The notes under the pieces are model-generated. The model did no database searches. It was not told the DNA's origin and worked only from the letters and a program-made list of their open reading frames with translations. The position numbers and the translations under genes were made by a program. From the NCBI RefSeq assembly GCF_009910675.1, contig NZ_RSEJ01000022.1:1-64000 (forward strand): a stretch of DNA of 64,000 nt. The letters are read 5' to 3'. The DNA comes from Photobacterium alginatilyticum. GTDB lineage: Bacteria; Pseudomonadota; Gammaproteobacteria; Enterobacterales; Vibrionaceae. Of this stretch, positions 44,610-53,983 are shown piece after piece; position 1 is the first letter of the stretch; each line of letters opens with the position of its first letter.

Positions 44610-46075
44610 TAGCCAAATACCTCTTCAAGATAATCATTGTTAATGCGGGAGCGGAACACGATGTGTTCAGCCGGATACGGTGGGCAGAAGTCAAAGTCAA
44701 AATACACCAGGCCTTTCTGAATGGTTGCCGGGGAGTTCAGTTCCGGATCTGCCCAGCATTCGCCGCCCAGAATCGCGCCGAGGGCTTTTAATTCACGCAG
44801 GTAGGCATTCACACCTCCGACGACATCATCGACATACGTTTTGGTGATGTTGCGGTCAACCGCCCACATATGGGAACGCTGCACGCTGTCGTTGATGATG
44901 TCTGCCGTCCGGCGGGTTTGCTCGAATGTCCACTTGGGATCAACACTGCAGGTACGATTACCCCAGTGCCGAAACCCACCCTCGCGGATGATGGTGCTGA
45001 CCTTGTTTTCGTTCAGCATATTGGCTGTGGTGTTCGGATCGCCCAGCGCCCAGTCCACTGGCTGGGAGGTACCCACAATGCCGTAGATTTGGTTATTGGA
45101 TTTTGACCACCAGAACCCTTTCTCGGCATCAATACGGGCACGAAGGCCTGCAGCTCGAGCAGAGGAAGGCCGGTCGATTTCTTTGGCCTGTTCGGTGTCG
45201 AACACTCGTACCCAAGGCCACTGCATTTCAACACGCATCCCAAACTGACGCGCTCGCTTGATCGCATCAGTGTAGCTGGCAGTACGTTTACAGTCTGCAT
45301 AGGTGATCGCCCGTAAACGGGCTGCTTTGGCTTCCATTTCTGAAGCAACGGCATCCACCTGACTAAATTCCGGCGCGATCAGAATACGCGGGGTGTAACC
45401 TGTTTCCGTCTGGCTATCGAGCCACCCCTGCATGGCCTTGATGATATTTGCCTGAGTTGTGGCATCATCCGCACCTTTTTCAGTTCTGACGACGATGACC
45501 AAAGCACCAGTCTGGTCAAAGATGTCGTCAATCGCCGCAGGCAGAGTACCGCCTGTTCCCAAACCTTTCGCACGCTTGCGGCTGCCAGCTACGGCAACCG
45601 GCTTATTCAATGGGAACGGCTCGTTCTCACCGCCTGCAAGGTAAGTTCGGGGAGCTGGCGCCACATCACCACTGCCGTCACCAAGTACTGCCGTACTTAC
45701 CAAAGCTGCCGCTTCTGGTTTAGCTTCAACGGCTGCTTTGATATCTGTTGAGGTTGATGTGACTTCAGACTGGGCATCAGTGGCCAACAAGATTTCTATC
45801 TTGTTGCCATCGACATCAACCGCGAGTTCCACACTGGCCGATGGCAGATAGATAATTTCAACGCTGATGGCATTGCCCTCGGTACCCGCCTGTTTGGCGA
45901 TGAACACCAGGCCATCATTTAATATGGCACTGCCGAGCGTAAGCGTCGCGGCAATAGCGGAAGCGGCACCAGGCGCCGTCCCAACCAGGCCGATAACGGC
46001 GGATTTAACGGTTTGGATCGGGCGCGAGCCGTCATCAATTTCGATGACTTCCACGCCATGGAGAAATTGCGTCAT
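44609..46075 (-). CDS. FI: Phage tail sheath protein (FI)
   Basis: The 488-residue protein matches P2 FI: HGVEVIEIDDGSRPIQTVKS, VIGLVGTAPGA, and the C-terminal domain with DPKWTFEQTRRTADIINDSV and YFDFDFCPPYPAEHI. It forms the contracting outer sheath. A hydrophilic insertion at about residues 45-160 carries repeated Ala/Val-rich beta segments, longer than in P2. The terminator upstream of it and the overlap with FII mark a separate FI-FII unit. Confidence 0.95.
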   Translation of the reverse strand: MTQFLHGVEVIEIDDGSRPIQTVKSAVIGLVGTAPGAASAIAATLTLGSAILNDGLVFIAKQAGTEGNAISVEIIYLPSASVELAVDVDGNKIEILLATDAQSEVTSTSTDIKAAVEAKPEAAALVSTAVLGDGSGDVAPAPRTYLAGGENEPFPLNKPVAVAGSRKRAKGLGTGGTLPAAIDDIFDQTGALVIVVRTEKGADDATTQANIIKAMQGWLDSQTETGYTPRILIAPEFSQVDAVASEMEAKAARLRAITYADCKRTASYTDAIKRARQFGMRVEMQWPWVRVFDTEQAKEIDRPSSARAAGLRARIDAEKGFWWSKSNNQIYGIVGTSQPVDWALGDPNTTANMLNENKVSTIIREGGFRHWGNRTCSVDPKWTFEQTRRTADIINDSVQRSHMWAVDRNITKTYVDDVVGGVNAYLRELKALGAILGGECWADPELNSPATIQKGLVYFDFDFCPPYPAEHIVFRSRINNDYLEEVFG

Positions 46076-46099
46076 AGCGAATTCCTGTTTGTCGGGTAT

Positions 46100-46122
46100 A
46101 AAAAAACCAGCACTAAGGCTGG
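46100..46122 (-). terminator. Terminator upstream of the sheath gene, ending the tail fibre unit
   Basis: CCAGC/GCTGG with a six-base loop runs into seven T on the minus strand, after the small gene at 46188. Confidence 0.85.
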
Positions 46123-46187
46123 AGGATGGTAGATTTTGAAAATAAACCGCAGATACAAGGAATTACTTTAGCTTACTTAAACTGCGT

Positions 46188-46415
46188 TTAGATATTTAAG
46201 TATTTTGACAAGTACATTGTGCCTGACATTGACTGTAAGTAATCATCATCCACGGTTATGGGCTCTCCTGACTTAGCACAAATGCCAACAACTCCTACTC
46301 CATTTACTGACTTAAGAACTGCATCAGAATCAACTTGAGATTTTGCAGTATCAAAATTAACTTCATTAATAACAAGTTTCTGAGGCTGAGTTATAAACAA
46401 GTATTCATTATTCAT
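46188..46415 (-). CDS. Small protein downstream of the tail fibre, possible fibre accessory
   Basis: Seventy-five residues (MNNEYLFITQPQKLVINEVN...), no signal peptide or motif recognised. Its start overlaps the tail fibre stop by four bases, and it occupies the slot where P2-type phages carry the tail fibre assembly gene G. It does not look like gpG. AT-rich like the fibre C-terminus, so the two were probably acquired together. Confidence 0.6.
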   Translation of the reverse strand: MNNEYLFITQPQKLVINEVNFDTAKSQVDSDAVLKSVNGVGVVGICAKSGEPITVDDDYLQSMSGTMYLSKYLNI

Positions 46416-48556
46416 TGTGCTACTTCTCCATTTAGTCGGCCCATGATATTCAGCATTACTGAGGTATCAACTCTCTCTCCCGTCAAGATGTTGTACGTGT
46501 ATATTCTGAACGTGGTGACGCCACCAAAACTTACTAACGCATTAATTGCCGCCGCATTTTCACCAACCAGTTGGCAATGTACCGGGACACCATTCGGTGG
46601 TTGTATCGCAGAAGGCCGAATATCGGCGATTTGAAGCCCTGTCGAAGCCGTCAATTTATAGCTACCCACATCAACCTTTGAGACACTAATTACACTATCA
46701 GGTGCAGCAGCCGTTCCATCTTCGAGAAAAGCAACACTGAAGGTGTGCATTATTTTTTGCTCATTTGAAAGAATGAGCCCAGCCTCACTTGTTAACCCTT
46801 TTGTTTTTGGAATACCTTTAACTGCTAACCCTTGCGGTTGTGACACGGACATTGTTTTTACAATATCTATCGACTCCACGCCTTTTGCTATATCCGGGTC
46901 GTCTGGATTTAGATACGGAATTTTAAACGACTCAGCACGAATGCTTTGGTCTTGCCCGAAAACAATAGGCCGATTTAAATAACCAAAAACCTGCTTATTT
47001 ATCGTTTCAGAACCTGAGTTAGTGTTATTTATGGTTGTCCAACTAATGCGCTGACCGAAACATTGTGTTAACTCGTATGGGTTTACATTTCGTTCAAAAT
47101 AAAAACGCTCATAGACATTGCCAATATCATTCCCCCTTACGCGAAGAGCGACCCCGCATAACTCATGAATGATATTGTTCCACTTCGAATGACTTATATC
47201 GCTGATAATATGCCCTTGACCACTACAATTGGTTATATACCAATCTTCAAACGTACAGGTCGTATGTTTCCCTGTACTAGTAAAGTCAATACACGATGTT
47301 TTAGAACACCATGTTCGGATTTTCTTAAATGATGAATTCAGTAATTGCCCGGTGCCTTTGTACGCCTTTATATTTTCATTAAAACCGCATACGTTAATGT
47401 TCTTCCAGTCCTGAGTACCCGCCATGAAGAGCGCCTGACCAGTTTCACCTGCTGCAGGTATAACACCCTTCACAAAAAAGCTCTTGTAAGCTGAATCTGA
47501 GAAGATAAAACAACTCTCAAAATTAAACAGTGCATCTATTCCCTGTGAGTCATCATCCAATATCAATCCATCCAACCACTCAGAACGTCCTCTCAACTTA
47601 ACGTTCCGCAACGTCACATCTGTGGAGAATTGCCTGATGGAGTAAATCCCATCAAGAATAATTTCTCCAGCAGCCTCCACAATATCACCGCGATATATCT
47701 TTAATGCTTCTACGGCTTTCTTTAGTGCAGCTTCATTAATTGATTTGATAAGTAAATCAGGTGTTTGTGACTTAACCGCCCCAAATGATGACAGCTTGAC
47801 AGTATTCTCTGCTGATACTGGATAATAAATAGATACCAAATCTGGGTTTGTGAACACAACTTCTTGTTTATCAGGGTTTATTTCTTTTACAACATTACCA
47901 ATACTCGGTGATGGAACAAGATGACAAGTTTTACCTGAAATTCTGAAGTAATCACAATCGTCATCTACTACGTCATTCACCTTAATTGAATACTTGCTAT
48001 TCGTGGGCCATATGTTCCCACCAAGCAAATCAGATGATGCAAATTCTATATTTTTATTTACCCACTCCCGACTTGCCGTCACCACATGCGGGTCAATCTC
48101 GACAATCGGCTCGGCGCTGGTAATGACGAAGATCATTTCCAAGGTAACTGGCGTATTCACATTACCGTTATTCACTGGCGGCGGCACATAAACCCGGGCA
48201 CAGTTACCGATAGCGTGGAAATATGTCTGGCCATTGAATGTGGCTACAGCGGCAAATTCACGGATAACGATGTCGTTTACTTCATCCGGCAGAATCGCTT
48301 CTACCTTCAGCATGGGAACGCTATCTGGCGTGGGCTGAAGAACATCCACCGAATTCACCTCAATACGAGCTAATTCATTCACCAGCGCTGTTTGCTTGCG
48401 ATCTGGCTGCACATACAGGTCGTTGGCATCCCCAATCGCCATATGGGTGATTTCCAGTTGCTTGTTTAGCAACTTACCGTTCTGCTCGGCATTTTCGCCA
48501 AGCACGGTGAGGACAGAGCCATATTGCTGCTGGCTCTCTGGTACAGGTAATGTCAT
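46412..48556 (-). CDS. H: Phage tail fibre protein with conserved N-terminus and exchanged tip
   Basis: In this 714-residue protein the N-terminal 150 residues are the DUF3751-type tail-collar fibre domain (GENAEQNGKLLNKQLEITHM, AIGDANDLYV, VYVPPPVNNGNVNTP) that attaches to the baseplate. The rest is unlike it: AT-rich, beta-helix-like with short strands and many Asn/Cys (about 290-520; DVTLRNVKLRGRSEWLDGLI, GQGHIISDISHSKWNN). That suits a receptor-binding tailspike, possibly with polysaccharide-degrading activity. Catalytic residues cannot be assigned. Confidence 0.88.
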   Translation of the reverse strand: MTLPVPESQQQYGSVLTVLGENAEQNGKLLNKQLEITHMAIGDANDLYVQPDRKQTALVNELARIEVNSVDVLQPTPDSVPMLKVEAILPDEVNDIVIREFAAVATFNGQTYFHAIGNCARVYVPPPVNNGNVNTPVTLEMIFVITSAEPIVEIDPHVVTASREWVNKNIEFASSDLLGGNIWPTNSKYSIKVNDVVDDDCDYFRISGKTCHLVPSPSIGNVVKEINPDKQEVVFTNPDLVSIYYPVSAENTVKLSSFGAVKSQTPDLLIKSINEAALKKAVEALKIYRGDIVEAAGEIILDGIYSIRQFSTDVTLRNVKLRGRSEWLDGLILDDDSQGIDALFNFESCFIFSDSAYKSFFVKGVIPAAGETGQALFMAGTQDWKNINVCGFNENIKAYKGTGQLLNSSFKKIRTWCSKTSCIDFTSTGKHTTCTFEDWYITNCSGQGHIISDISHSKWNNIIHELCGVALRVRGNDIGNVYERFYFERNVNPYELTQCFGQRISWTTINNTNSGSETINKQVFGYLNRPIVFGQDQSIRAESFKIPYLNPDDPDIAKGVESIDIVKTMSVSQPQGLAVKGIPKTKGLTSEAGLILSNEQKIMHTFSVAFLEDGTAAAPDSVISVSKVDVGSYKLTASTGLQIADIRPSAIQPPNGVPVHCQLVGENAAAINALVSFGGVTTFRIYTYNILTGERVDTSVMLNIMGRLNGEVAQ

Positions 48557-48560
48557 TGAT

Positions 48561-49193
48561 TTACTCCAACACTAAAGGCAGTGGCCCTGAGCGCACTTGG
48601 ATAGCCTGACGTGAAATGCAAGCCATCCCGTTATTTGATGAACTGACCATTGAAGTGATAATCCATGGCCCAGCTTTCATGGCTATCGCCTGTCGGCTCA
48701 TAGCGATGTGCTTTTCGGGCGCTTCCACCCGGCTGGTTATGGTGATTTCTTTTAACGAACTGCGGACGTTCTTGGCAGAATTGATGACAGGGACAAGCTT
48801 GCCCAGTTCGGCGCCATCAACCGGGGTGCCTGTAGAGACATAGTCCACCCGAAAATCACCCGGTTGCAGGTTGGTTTTATCCTCAAACCATTCGGTAACC
48901 TTGGTACCGTCACCTCGGATAGCGCTGACTACCCGCTCGACAGCGTCTCGGGTTCCCTTCTTGCGGTGAATGTAGATGCTGTCTTTGATCACCTGCCGCC
49001 TTCGTTCGACAGGCCAATTTGAATCCCAGTTATCGACCGACAGCGCCCACGCCAAGTGCGGCAATAAGTGCTCCGGGCATTTATCCGGGTTCCAAATGTC
49101 GCGGTTTGGAAACGAGAGAGGCGGTAAAATCACCGCCTCTACGTCTCGTTCATGTTTGCTGGCATTGGGTGGCAGCAGTGATTGCTTTGTCAT
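48561..49193 (-). CDS. I: Phage tail protein GpI
   Basis: The 210-residue protein matches P2 gpI (baseplate to fibre adaptor): SLLPPNASKHERDVEAVI, PHLAWALSVDNWDSNWPVER, RKKGTRDAVERVV. It overlaps J by four bases and is followed five bases later by the fibre gene. Confidence 0.92.
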   Translation of the reverse strand: MTKQSLLPPNASKHERDVEAVILPPLSFPNRDIWNPDKCPEHLLPHLAWALSVDNWDSNWPVERRRQVIKDSIYIHRKKGTRDAVERVVSAIRGDGTKVTEWFEDKTNLQPGDFRVDYVSTGTPVDGAELGKLVPVINSAKNVRSSLKEITITSRVEAPEKHIAMSRQAIAMKAGPWIITSMVSSSNNGMACISRQAIQVRSGPLPLVLE

Positions 49194-50086
49194 GTCGTCA
49201 CCCTCGCCGTCAGCGTGATGCTTGAGGCATAACCGGCACTGAACTGATCATTGATAATGTCAGCCGCTGGAGAGGTTAAATGCGCCTTATAAACACCGGG
49301 AACGCGTAAAGCGGCATAGAAACCATCAAGGGTTAAATCCAATCCTTGCCGGTGCGAGTCAGCCAACCATTTATCTAACTGCCTGCGTGAAGCTTTAAGC
49401 ACCTCGGCTTCATCGGGTCCGGGGAATAACTCAAGCTCTGCCACTACGGCAAACTCGTTAATCGTGGCGCCCTGCACCACCACTTCATCACTCAGCGGTC
49501 TGGTACCTTTCGGGCTCAGGTTACTCTCAACGATCTTCAGAAGCTCAACACTGGCCGTGCCGTTTCCCTCATGGGAAAGCACCGACACAATCACCGTCAG
49601 CGTCCCCTTGGGAGAAAAGCTCCTAACGCTCTTCACCCGACCGTCAGCAGACAGCGCGAAGAACTCATAATCATCTTCGCTACCTGCCGTATTCTTGGCC
49701 CGGTTAGACAGCTGGATCCGATAACGGTATGCCTCGTTTGATTCCATGACACGAGGCCTTGGCGGCACCGCATCCGGATCCCCTTCATCAATCACCAGGC
49801 GCTTAACATCGAAATTGGCCCCGAGCACATCCAAGTCATCATCAATCGCGTAAGCCAGCATTGTGGCATGGGCGCCATCATTCACCCGCTGGCGAAGGAC
49901 CATCTCGCGGAATGCTGCCACTTCCATCAGCTTGTAAACCGGATCCGACTCATTCACATCCTGATAATCCGGATCCAGCTCTTTATATCGAGCCACCCAT
50001 TCCTGCAGGATTTGCTCGTAGTCCAGCTCTTCTATCACTGCAGGTTTCGGCAGCTGGCTCATGTCTACATTCACATTTGCCATCAC
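49190..50086 (-). CDS. J: Phage baseplate assembly protein GpJ
   Basis: The 298-residue protein matches P2 gpJ: LPKPAVIEELDYEQILQEWV, ESDPVYKLMEVAAFREMVLR, GYASSITLTARV. It is the main wedge protein of the baseplate. It overlaps both W and I by four bases, so the V-W-J-I set is coupled. Confidence 0.94.
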   Translation of the reverse strand: MMANVNVDMSQLPKPAVIEELDYEQILQEWVARYKELDPDYQDVNESDPVYKLMEVAAFREMVLRQRVNDGAHATMLAYAIDDDLDVLGANFDVKRLVIDEGDPDAVPPRPRVMESNEAYRYRIQLSNRAKNTAGSEDDYEFFALSADGRVKSVRSFSPKGTLTVIVSVLSHEGNGTASVELLKIVESNLSPKGTRPLSDEVVVQGATINEFAVVAELELFPGPDEAEVLKASRRQLDKWLADSHRQGLDLTLDGFYAALRVPGVYKAHLTSPAADIINDQFSAGYASSITLTARVTT

Positions 50087-50421
50087 TTCACCTCAATCCC
50101 TTCCAGGGTGATTGGCTGGCCGTTGGGCTTGTATCGCCCTTCTATCGTTAACATCACTGCCCCTGGTTTAGCGGAAGCAACAAACACCCGGGTAACACCA
50201 AGCCGCTTTTCCCACTTTTTCAAAGCCTGAGCCGTTTCAGCCACAATATCGGCGATGCTTTCAGGGTTCGTCGGGTTATCAATCAACTCAAACAACCGGC
50301 TACCGTATTCGCGGCGCATAACGCGGGAGCCAACAGGCGTGGTGAGGATATCCCGCACTGATTGTTTCAGGTGCGCAATCCCCTCCAGCGGCTTACCTGT
50401 GGATGCATTCATTCCCTTCAT
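50083..50421 (-). CDS. W: Phage baseplate wedge protein GpW (gp25-like)
   Basis: The 112-residue protein has the gp25/lysozyme-like baseplate wedge signature: LKQSVRDILTTPVGSRVMRR, YGSRLFELIDNP, RFVxV-type end (RVFVASAKPG). It joins the central hub to the wedge. Four-base overlap with J. Confidence 0.94.
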   Translation of the reverse strand: MKGMNASTGKPLEGIAHLKQSVRDILTTPVGSRVMRREYGSRLFELIDNPTNPESIADIVAETAQALKKWEKRLGVTRVFVASAKPGAVMLTIEGRYKPNGQPITLEGIEVK

Positions 50422-50429
50422 AACGTGCC

Positions 50430-51089
50430 TTACTGTTGCTGATTTGGCTGGCTGGTTTTCGGATCACCATGCTGATGATCATGACCGTTGAAGATCTCCC
50501 TGTCTGCCGACATCGTTCGAACTGAATCGGCAACAGATTTACCACTCACGGCCATACCTGCAGACACATTCTCGGTAACGGTGACACTCTTCTTCACCGT
50601 CATATCACCAGAGGTATTCTGGTTTCCGGAATGTTCGATATCGGCATTGATATGGAAGGTTTTGCAGGTCAACTCGGCATCCCCGCCACTACCAATCGTA
50701 ATGGTGAGCTTGTGACTGGCGCGGTTATAGCTGATCTCGGTACCGTCTTCATAGCGACTGACATGCTCATCAGTTGAGGTGCTGGGAACGGGACTTTTTG
50801 CATCGGACAAAGCAGGAATAACCACGCCTGCCGAGAGCTCTCCGGACTCCGACAAAATGATCACCTGTTCGCCAACTGCCAGCGGCTCCCAGTCAACTCG
50901 GTGCTTGCTCGATGCCCTACCAGATACCCAAGGCAACCAGCCGGTTACCGCCCCTTTGGCGTATTCCACTCTCACCCGGGGCGGCTTCTGCTTGAAATCC
51001 ACGCTATGAACACGCCCGCGTTTGATCATATTTGCCATGCGGCGCTGCATATCACGGACGATGTAGTTCATCTCTGGATTATCAGACAT
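50430..51089 (-). CDS. V: Phage baseplate spike protein GpV
   Basis: The 219-residue protein matches P2 gpV (membrane-piercing spike): RRMANMIKRGRVHSVDFKQK, GWLPWVSGRASSKHRVDWEP, GEQVIILSESGELSAGVVIP, then a beta-helical repeat region rich in Ser/Val/Thr. The C-terminus has GHDHQHGD, which could hold an ion at the spike tip. It overlaps the preceding gene by eight bases. Confidence 0.93.
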   Translation of the reverse strand: MSDNPEMNYIVRDMQRRMANMIKRGRVHSVDFKQKPPRVRVEYAKGAVTGWLPWVSGRASSKHRVDWEPLAVGEQVIILSESGELSAGVVIPALSDAKSPVPSTSTDEHVSRYEDGTEISYNRASHKLTITIGSGGDAELTCKTFHINADIEHSGNQNTSGDMTVKKSVTVTENVSAGMAVSGKSVADSVRTMSADREIFNGHDHQHGDPKTSQPNQQQ

Positions 51090-51612
51090 CCGGGATCACC
51101 TGTTCATACTTGTCGTGGTTCTGTTTGCCGATATCGGGCGAATACCCCACAACAACCTGAGTCGGCGTTAAGCCCTCCGGCTTAAAGGCATCTTCGCCCA
51201 CTTCAATGTCTTGATTGAAGCGAATAGACCACACGGCATACTCATCCAGCTCAGGCTGAAATGCATCAGGCTCGGCGCTAACAAACACTGCTGGCTTGAT
51301 TGGCATGCCAAAACGAGAACCTTCAATTTTCAGCCCGATAGCCATTGCGGCATTACGTACTTCAAGCTGATACTGCGCATCGGCCATGCCGAGAACAGCC
51401 AGAATTTCACAATTCAGCGTTACGCATAACTGTCCGTTCATCGGCTGGCTGTCAGCACGGTCCCAATCCGATACCGCAAAGAAAGCACATGGTGTCTGAA
51501 GTGTCTTTTTCACTTCCGGATAGCAATCAACCACCTTCAACCAAGGCAGCTGCTCATCCAACCAAGTCTTTACCGCATTATGGTACGTCGTTAAATGGAT
51601 ACCATCACTCAC
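51082..51612 (-). CDS. Phage tail/neck protein of unknown type
   Basis: The 176-residue protein starts MSDGIHLTTYHNAVKTWLDE and includes CAFFAVSDWDRADSQPMNGQ. No motif I can name. Its position between the Z-like gene and V, and size, suit a tail terminator or completion protein. It overlaps V by eight bases, so co-translation with the baseplate genes is likely. Confidence 0.6.
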   Translation of the reverse strand: MSDGIHLTTYHNAVKTWLDEQLPWLKVVDCYPEVKKTLQTPCAFFAVSDWDRADSQPMNGQLCVTLNCEILAVLGMADAQYQLEVRNAAMAIGLKIEGSRFGMPIKPAVFVSAEPDAFQPELDEYAVWSIRFNQDIEVGEDAFKPEGLTPTQVVVGYSPDIGKQNHDKYEQVIPDV

Positions 51613-51621
51613 GTCAGCTCC

Positions 51622-52260
51622 TTAGCCATATTTCTTCCAGCTATTCTTGTGCAAACCCATTTTCACCCGACCTTTTAAGTCAGTTTCAAAGTGCTTGAGG
51701 AAGATCTCCGGCAAACGTTCATAGATGTCATCTTCAATCATGGCGTTAAGCTCATCAGCAACAGGAACCCGGGCTTCTACAACCGGAAATCGATTAGCTG
51801 TTTTGCGGGTAAAGATAGAGCGCCGGTTATACAACCGAGTAATAAAACCATCGTCATAAGTCTGATTAGGCATCTTGCCCCTGGGCTTAAACACAGCGCC
51901 GTTTGGTGACTTTTTAGTTCCTCTTCGACGTATGCTTCCTTTCAAATACCCCACCGAGACATCGTTCATCCCGTACCACAATTTCAGCTCATCAAACTTC
52001 TTCTGTTTGCTGGGACTTCTTAGCCTGAAATGCTGAAACCGTTTCCTGATCGCCTTTAGCGATTTAATCCCCATTTCATCACGCAGTTTTTTATTAGTGA
52101 GTGATCGAAGGGTTATTGCTGTTCGCCCCAACGCTCGGTTGTATGCCGCCCTCATCTGCATTTCAGTGGCGCCATGAATGTCTTTCAGCGCTTCCAGTTC
52201 TTCAACATCAATATGAAATGGAAGACGATTCAGGTTGGTTGGAAGAAGTATCTCCGACAT
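51622..52260 (-). CDS. Prophage minor tail protein Z-like
   Basis: The 212-residue basic protein has an N-terminal helix set (EELEALKDIHGATEMQMRAA, NRALGRTAITLRSL) and a beta-rich middle (KLWYGMNDVSVGYLKG, FKPRGKMPNQTY). This agrees with the lambda gpZ/minor tail Z group that connects head and tail. It overlaps the 52208-52576 gene by 53 bases, more than its neighbours do, so its true start may lie further in. Confidence 0.7.
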   Translation of the reverse strand: MSEILLPTNLNRLPFHIDVEELEALKDIHGATEMQMRAAYNRALGRTAITLRSLTNKKLRDEMGIKSLKAIRKRFQHFRLRSPSKQKKFDELKLWYGMNDVSVGYLKGSIRRRGTKKSPNGAVFKPRGKMPNQTYDDGFITRLYNRRSIFTRKTANRFPVVEARVPVADELNAMIEDDIYERLPEIFLKHFETDLKGRVKMGLHKNSWKKYG

Positions 52261-52576
52261 TTTCCTGCCCTAGCGCTAACTTCAAACGGCCTGAGCCATC
52301 GTTCTCCGGCAGCACAACCAAATGACTCTGACGTGTTCCGTTTTCAAACTGCAGAGTAATGGCCGTTCGCCGCTCTAAATGCCCAGCTTCGGCAGACTTC
52401 ACAATCAAAGTGCCCCGCTGCGCATCGACAAAACCGCCACCATCCAGCTTTGCGATTTCACTGGGACTGGTAAAAATGCCCCGCACAGGCTCATGACCAT
52501 CAGCGATAACATCCACATTGCTGAATGCATCAATGATTGCTTCATTGGCCTGCCGGGCAACATTATCAACTGACAT
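52208..52576 (-). CDS. Head-tail joining protein (Gifsy-2/lambda FII-like)
   Basis: The 122-residue protein (ANEAIIDAFSNVDVIADGHE, AITLQFENGTRQSHLVVLPE, NDGSGRLKLAL) looks like the small head-tail connector proteins of Gifsy-2 type prophages. Position directly after the capsid gene agrees. The 53-base overlap with the next gene is large but the frame is well kept. Confidence 0.6.
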   Translation of the reverse strand: MSVDNVARQANEAIIDAFSNVDVIADGHEPVRGIFTSPSEIAKLDGGGFVDAQRGTLIVKSAEAGHLERRTAITLQFENGTRQSHLVVLPENDGSGRLKLALGQENVGDTSSNQPESSSISY

Positions 52577-52599
52577 CTAGCACCGCCTTCCACTCATTA

Positions 52600-52628
52600 A
52601 AACAAAGCCCAGTCCTATTGAACCGGGC
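52600..52628 (-). terminator. Hairpin after the capsid gene
   Basis: GCCCGG/CTGGGC (one G-U pair), ten-base loop, then TTTGTTTT on the minus strand, 30 bases past the capsid stop. Partial termination here would keep capsid mRNA abundant. Confidence 0.5.
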
Positions 52629-52656
52629 CGCTGTTCCCTGCCTGTTTAAAAGCAGA

Positions 52657-53643
52657 TTAGTTTGATGAATGAACCGCACACAACAGTGCCGGGTCTCGAG
52701 TGATTGGCAGGTAGATAGAACGCGAGCGAATTTCCAAGCCTTCATCGTGCGGCATCGGTTCAGTAGTAATGTGGCACTCACGCTTCGATGCGCTGCTGGA
52801 ACTAAGCACATCGGCTGGCGCACGCAGCATGCCAAATACGCCATTCACACCCAGTGGGTATGATGCACCGTCTTCAGCTACTTCATCCGCTTCATCGGTG
52901 ATAAACGTCAAACCACAAAGACTGATCCCACTTGGATCATCGGCAAACTTAACCTGCAGCTTGGGATGTGCTTCCGGGCCATAAAACTCTTTGATGCTCT
53001 TATGGCTAATAATCCGTTCAATCAGATCCTGACCGACACGGATTGCCACACCTTTAATCATCATGTGGCCATGCTCTTTGGCAATCTTCTTGGTTTCTTT
53101 CGATATAGACTTCAGCAGCTTAGGCACATCAGTCCCTTCGGTCCCCAGCTTAAGGTCAATTCTACGCTCTTCAACCCCCAACACCTGGAACAAATCAACC
53201 ATCACAACACCTTTACGGTTCTTAACCCGCCCTTTTAGGGCCGAGTACGCAGTAAAGGCTGATGTATAACGGTGGTTATCGCGGTGCTTACCCATCTTGG
53301 TTTTAACTAAACCGGCTAACTCCTGGGCCTGCAACTTTTTATCGCGCAACGACGAAATGCGGTTTAGCTCGCTTGCAACGATCTGGCTATCGAACGGATA
53401 ACGGATCAGGCTAACAGGTACCGCTGATTCAGGATCGTGCTTGTCGATGTTTGGATGCTGGCCGATTTCACCCGGCATCAAGACTTGCAGCTCGTTACCT
53501 GATTTAACAATCATCACCTGGCGGTTTTCAACGTTCTCAACCTTGAACATATTGAGCACATCAGACTCAATCGGCGTTGATGAGTTATAGCCGGTTGTAA
53601 GCGCCACCAAGGAAAACGCTTCATGGTCAAAAATTTTATCCAT
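52657..53643 (-). CDS. Major capsid protein E (lambda gpE family)
   Basis: The 328-residue protein matches lambda-type major capsid protein E: SLVALTTGYNSSTPIESDVL, ENVENRQVMIVKSGNELQVL, RYPFDSQIVASELNRISSLR and RSIYLPITRDPALLCAVHS at the end. It forms the head shell after maturation by the S49 protease encoded upstream. Head genes of lambda type combined with P2-type tail genes define this prophage as a hybrid. Confidence 0.92.
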   Translation of the reverse strand: MDKIFDHEAFSLVALTTGYNSSTPIESDVLNMFKVENVENRQVMIVKSGNELQVLMPGEIGQHPNIDKHDPESAVPVSLIRYPFDSQIVASELNRISSLRDKKLQAQELAGLVKTKMGKHRDNHRYTSAFTAYSALKGRVKNRKGVVMVDLFQVLGVEERRIDLKLGTEGTDVPKLLKSISKETKKIAKEHGHMMIKGVAIRVGQDLIERIISHKSIKEFYGPEAHPKLQVKFADDPSGISLCGLTFITDEADEVAEDGASYPLGVNGVFGMLRAPADVLSSSSASKRECHITTEPMPHDEGLEIRSRSIYLPITRDPALLCAVHSSN

Positions 53644-53650
53644 CGTGGTG

Positions 53651-53983
53651 TTAGTCCTGTTTAATGATTAGGAAAGTTGTTTCCAACTGCTCAATCACCT
53701 TGGCTTTTTGAGCTTCAGTGATGCCCGCAGGCCATTTGATATAGAGATCGTTGAACACAGAGTGAGCCCAATAGACTTGGCCGTTCCCCACATGAACGCC
53801 GTAGGCCGTGGTCCCATCAAACCCCTGAGCGGTTGGGTCAATCTCGTTGCCATCCTTATCGACAACAGAATAGAGTGACGCGGTAACGGCATTAGGAATG
53901 GTTTTATTACTCATCTCGCCGCAAGGATGAGTCCACAGTAGGATCAGTGCCTGAGACACTGGTTTAGTGATTGTTGAAATCAT
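53651..53983 (-). CDS. Phage head protein, possible decoration protein
   Basis: The 110-residue protein begins in a TAATG overlap with the protease stop (MISTITKPVSQALILLWTHP) and contains a segment SLYSVVDKDGNEIDPTAQGF. It occupies the decoration-protein slot between protease and capsid genes, but does not resemble lambda gpD in wording. Role inferred from position only. Confidence 0.6.
   Translation of the reverse strand: MISTITKPVSQALILLWTHPCGEMSNKTIPNAVTASLYSVVDKDGNEIDPTAQGFDGTTAYGVHVGNGQVYWAHSVFNDLYIKWPAGITEAQKAKVIEQLETTFLIIKQD

Noticed and set aside
52566-52844. Minus-strand 92-codon frame
   Set aside because: Shadow of the 3' end of the capsid gene.
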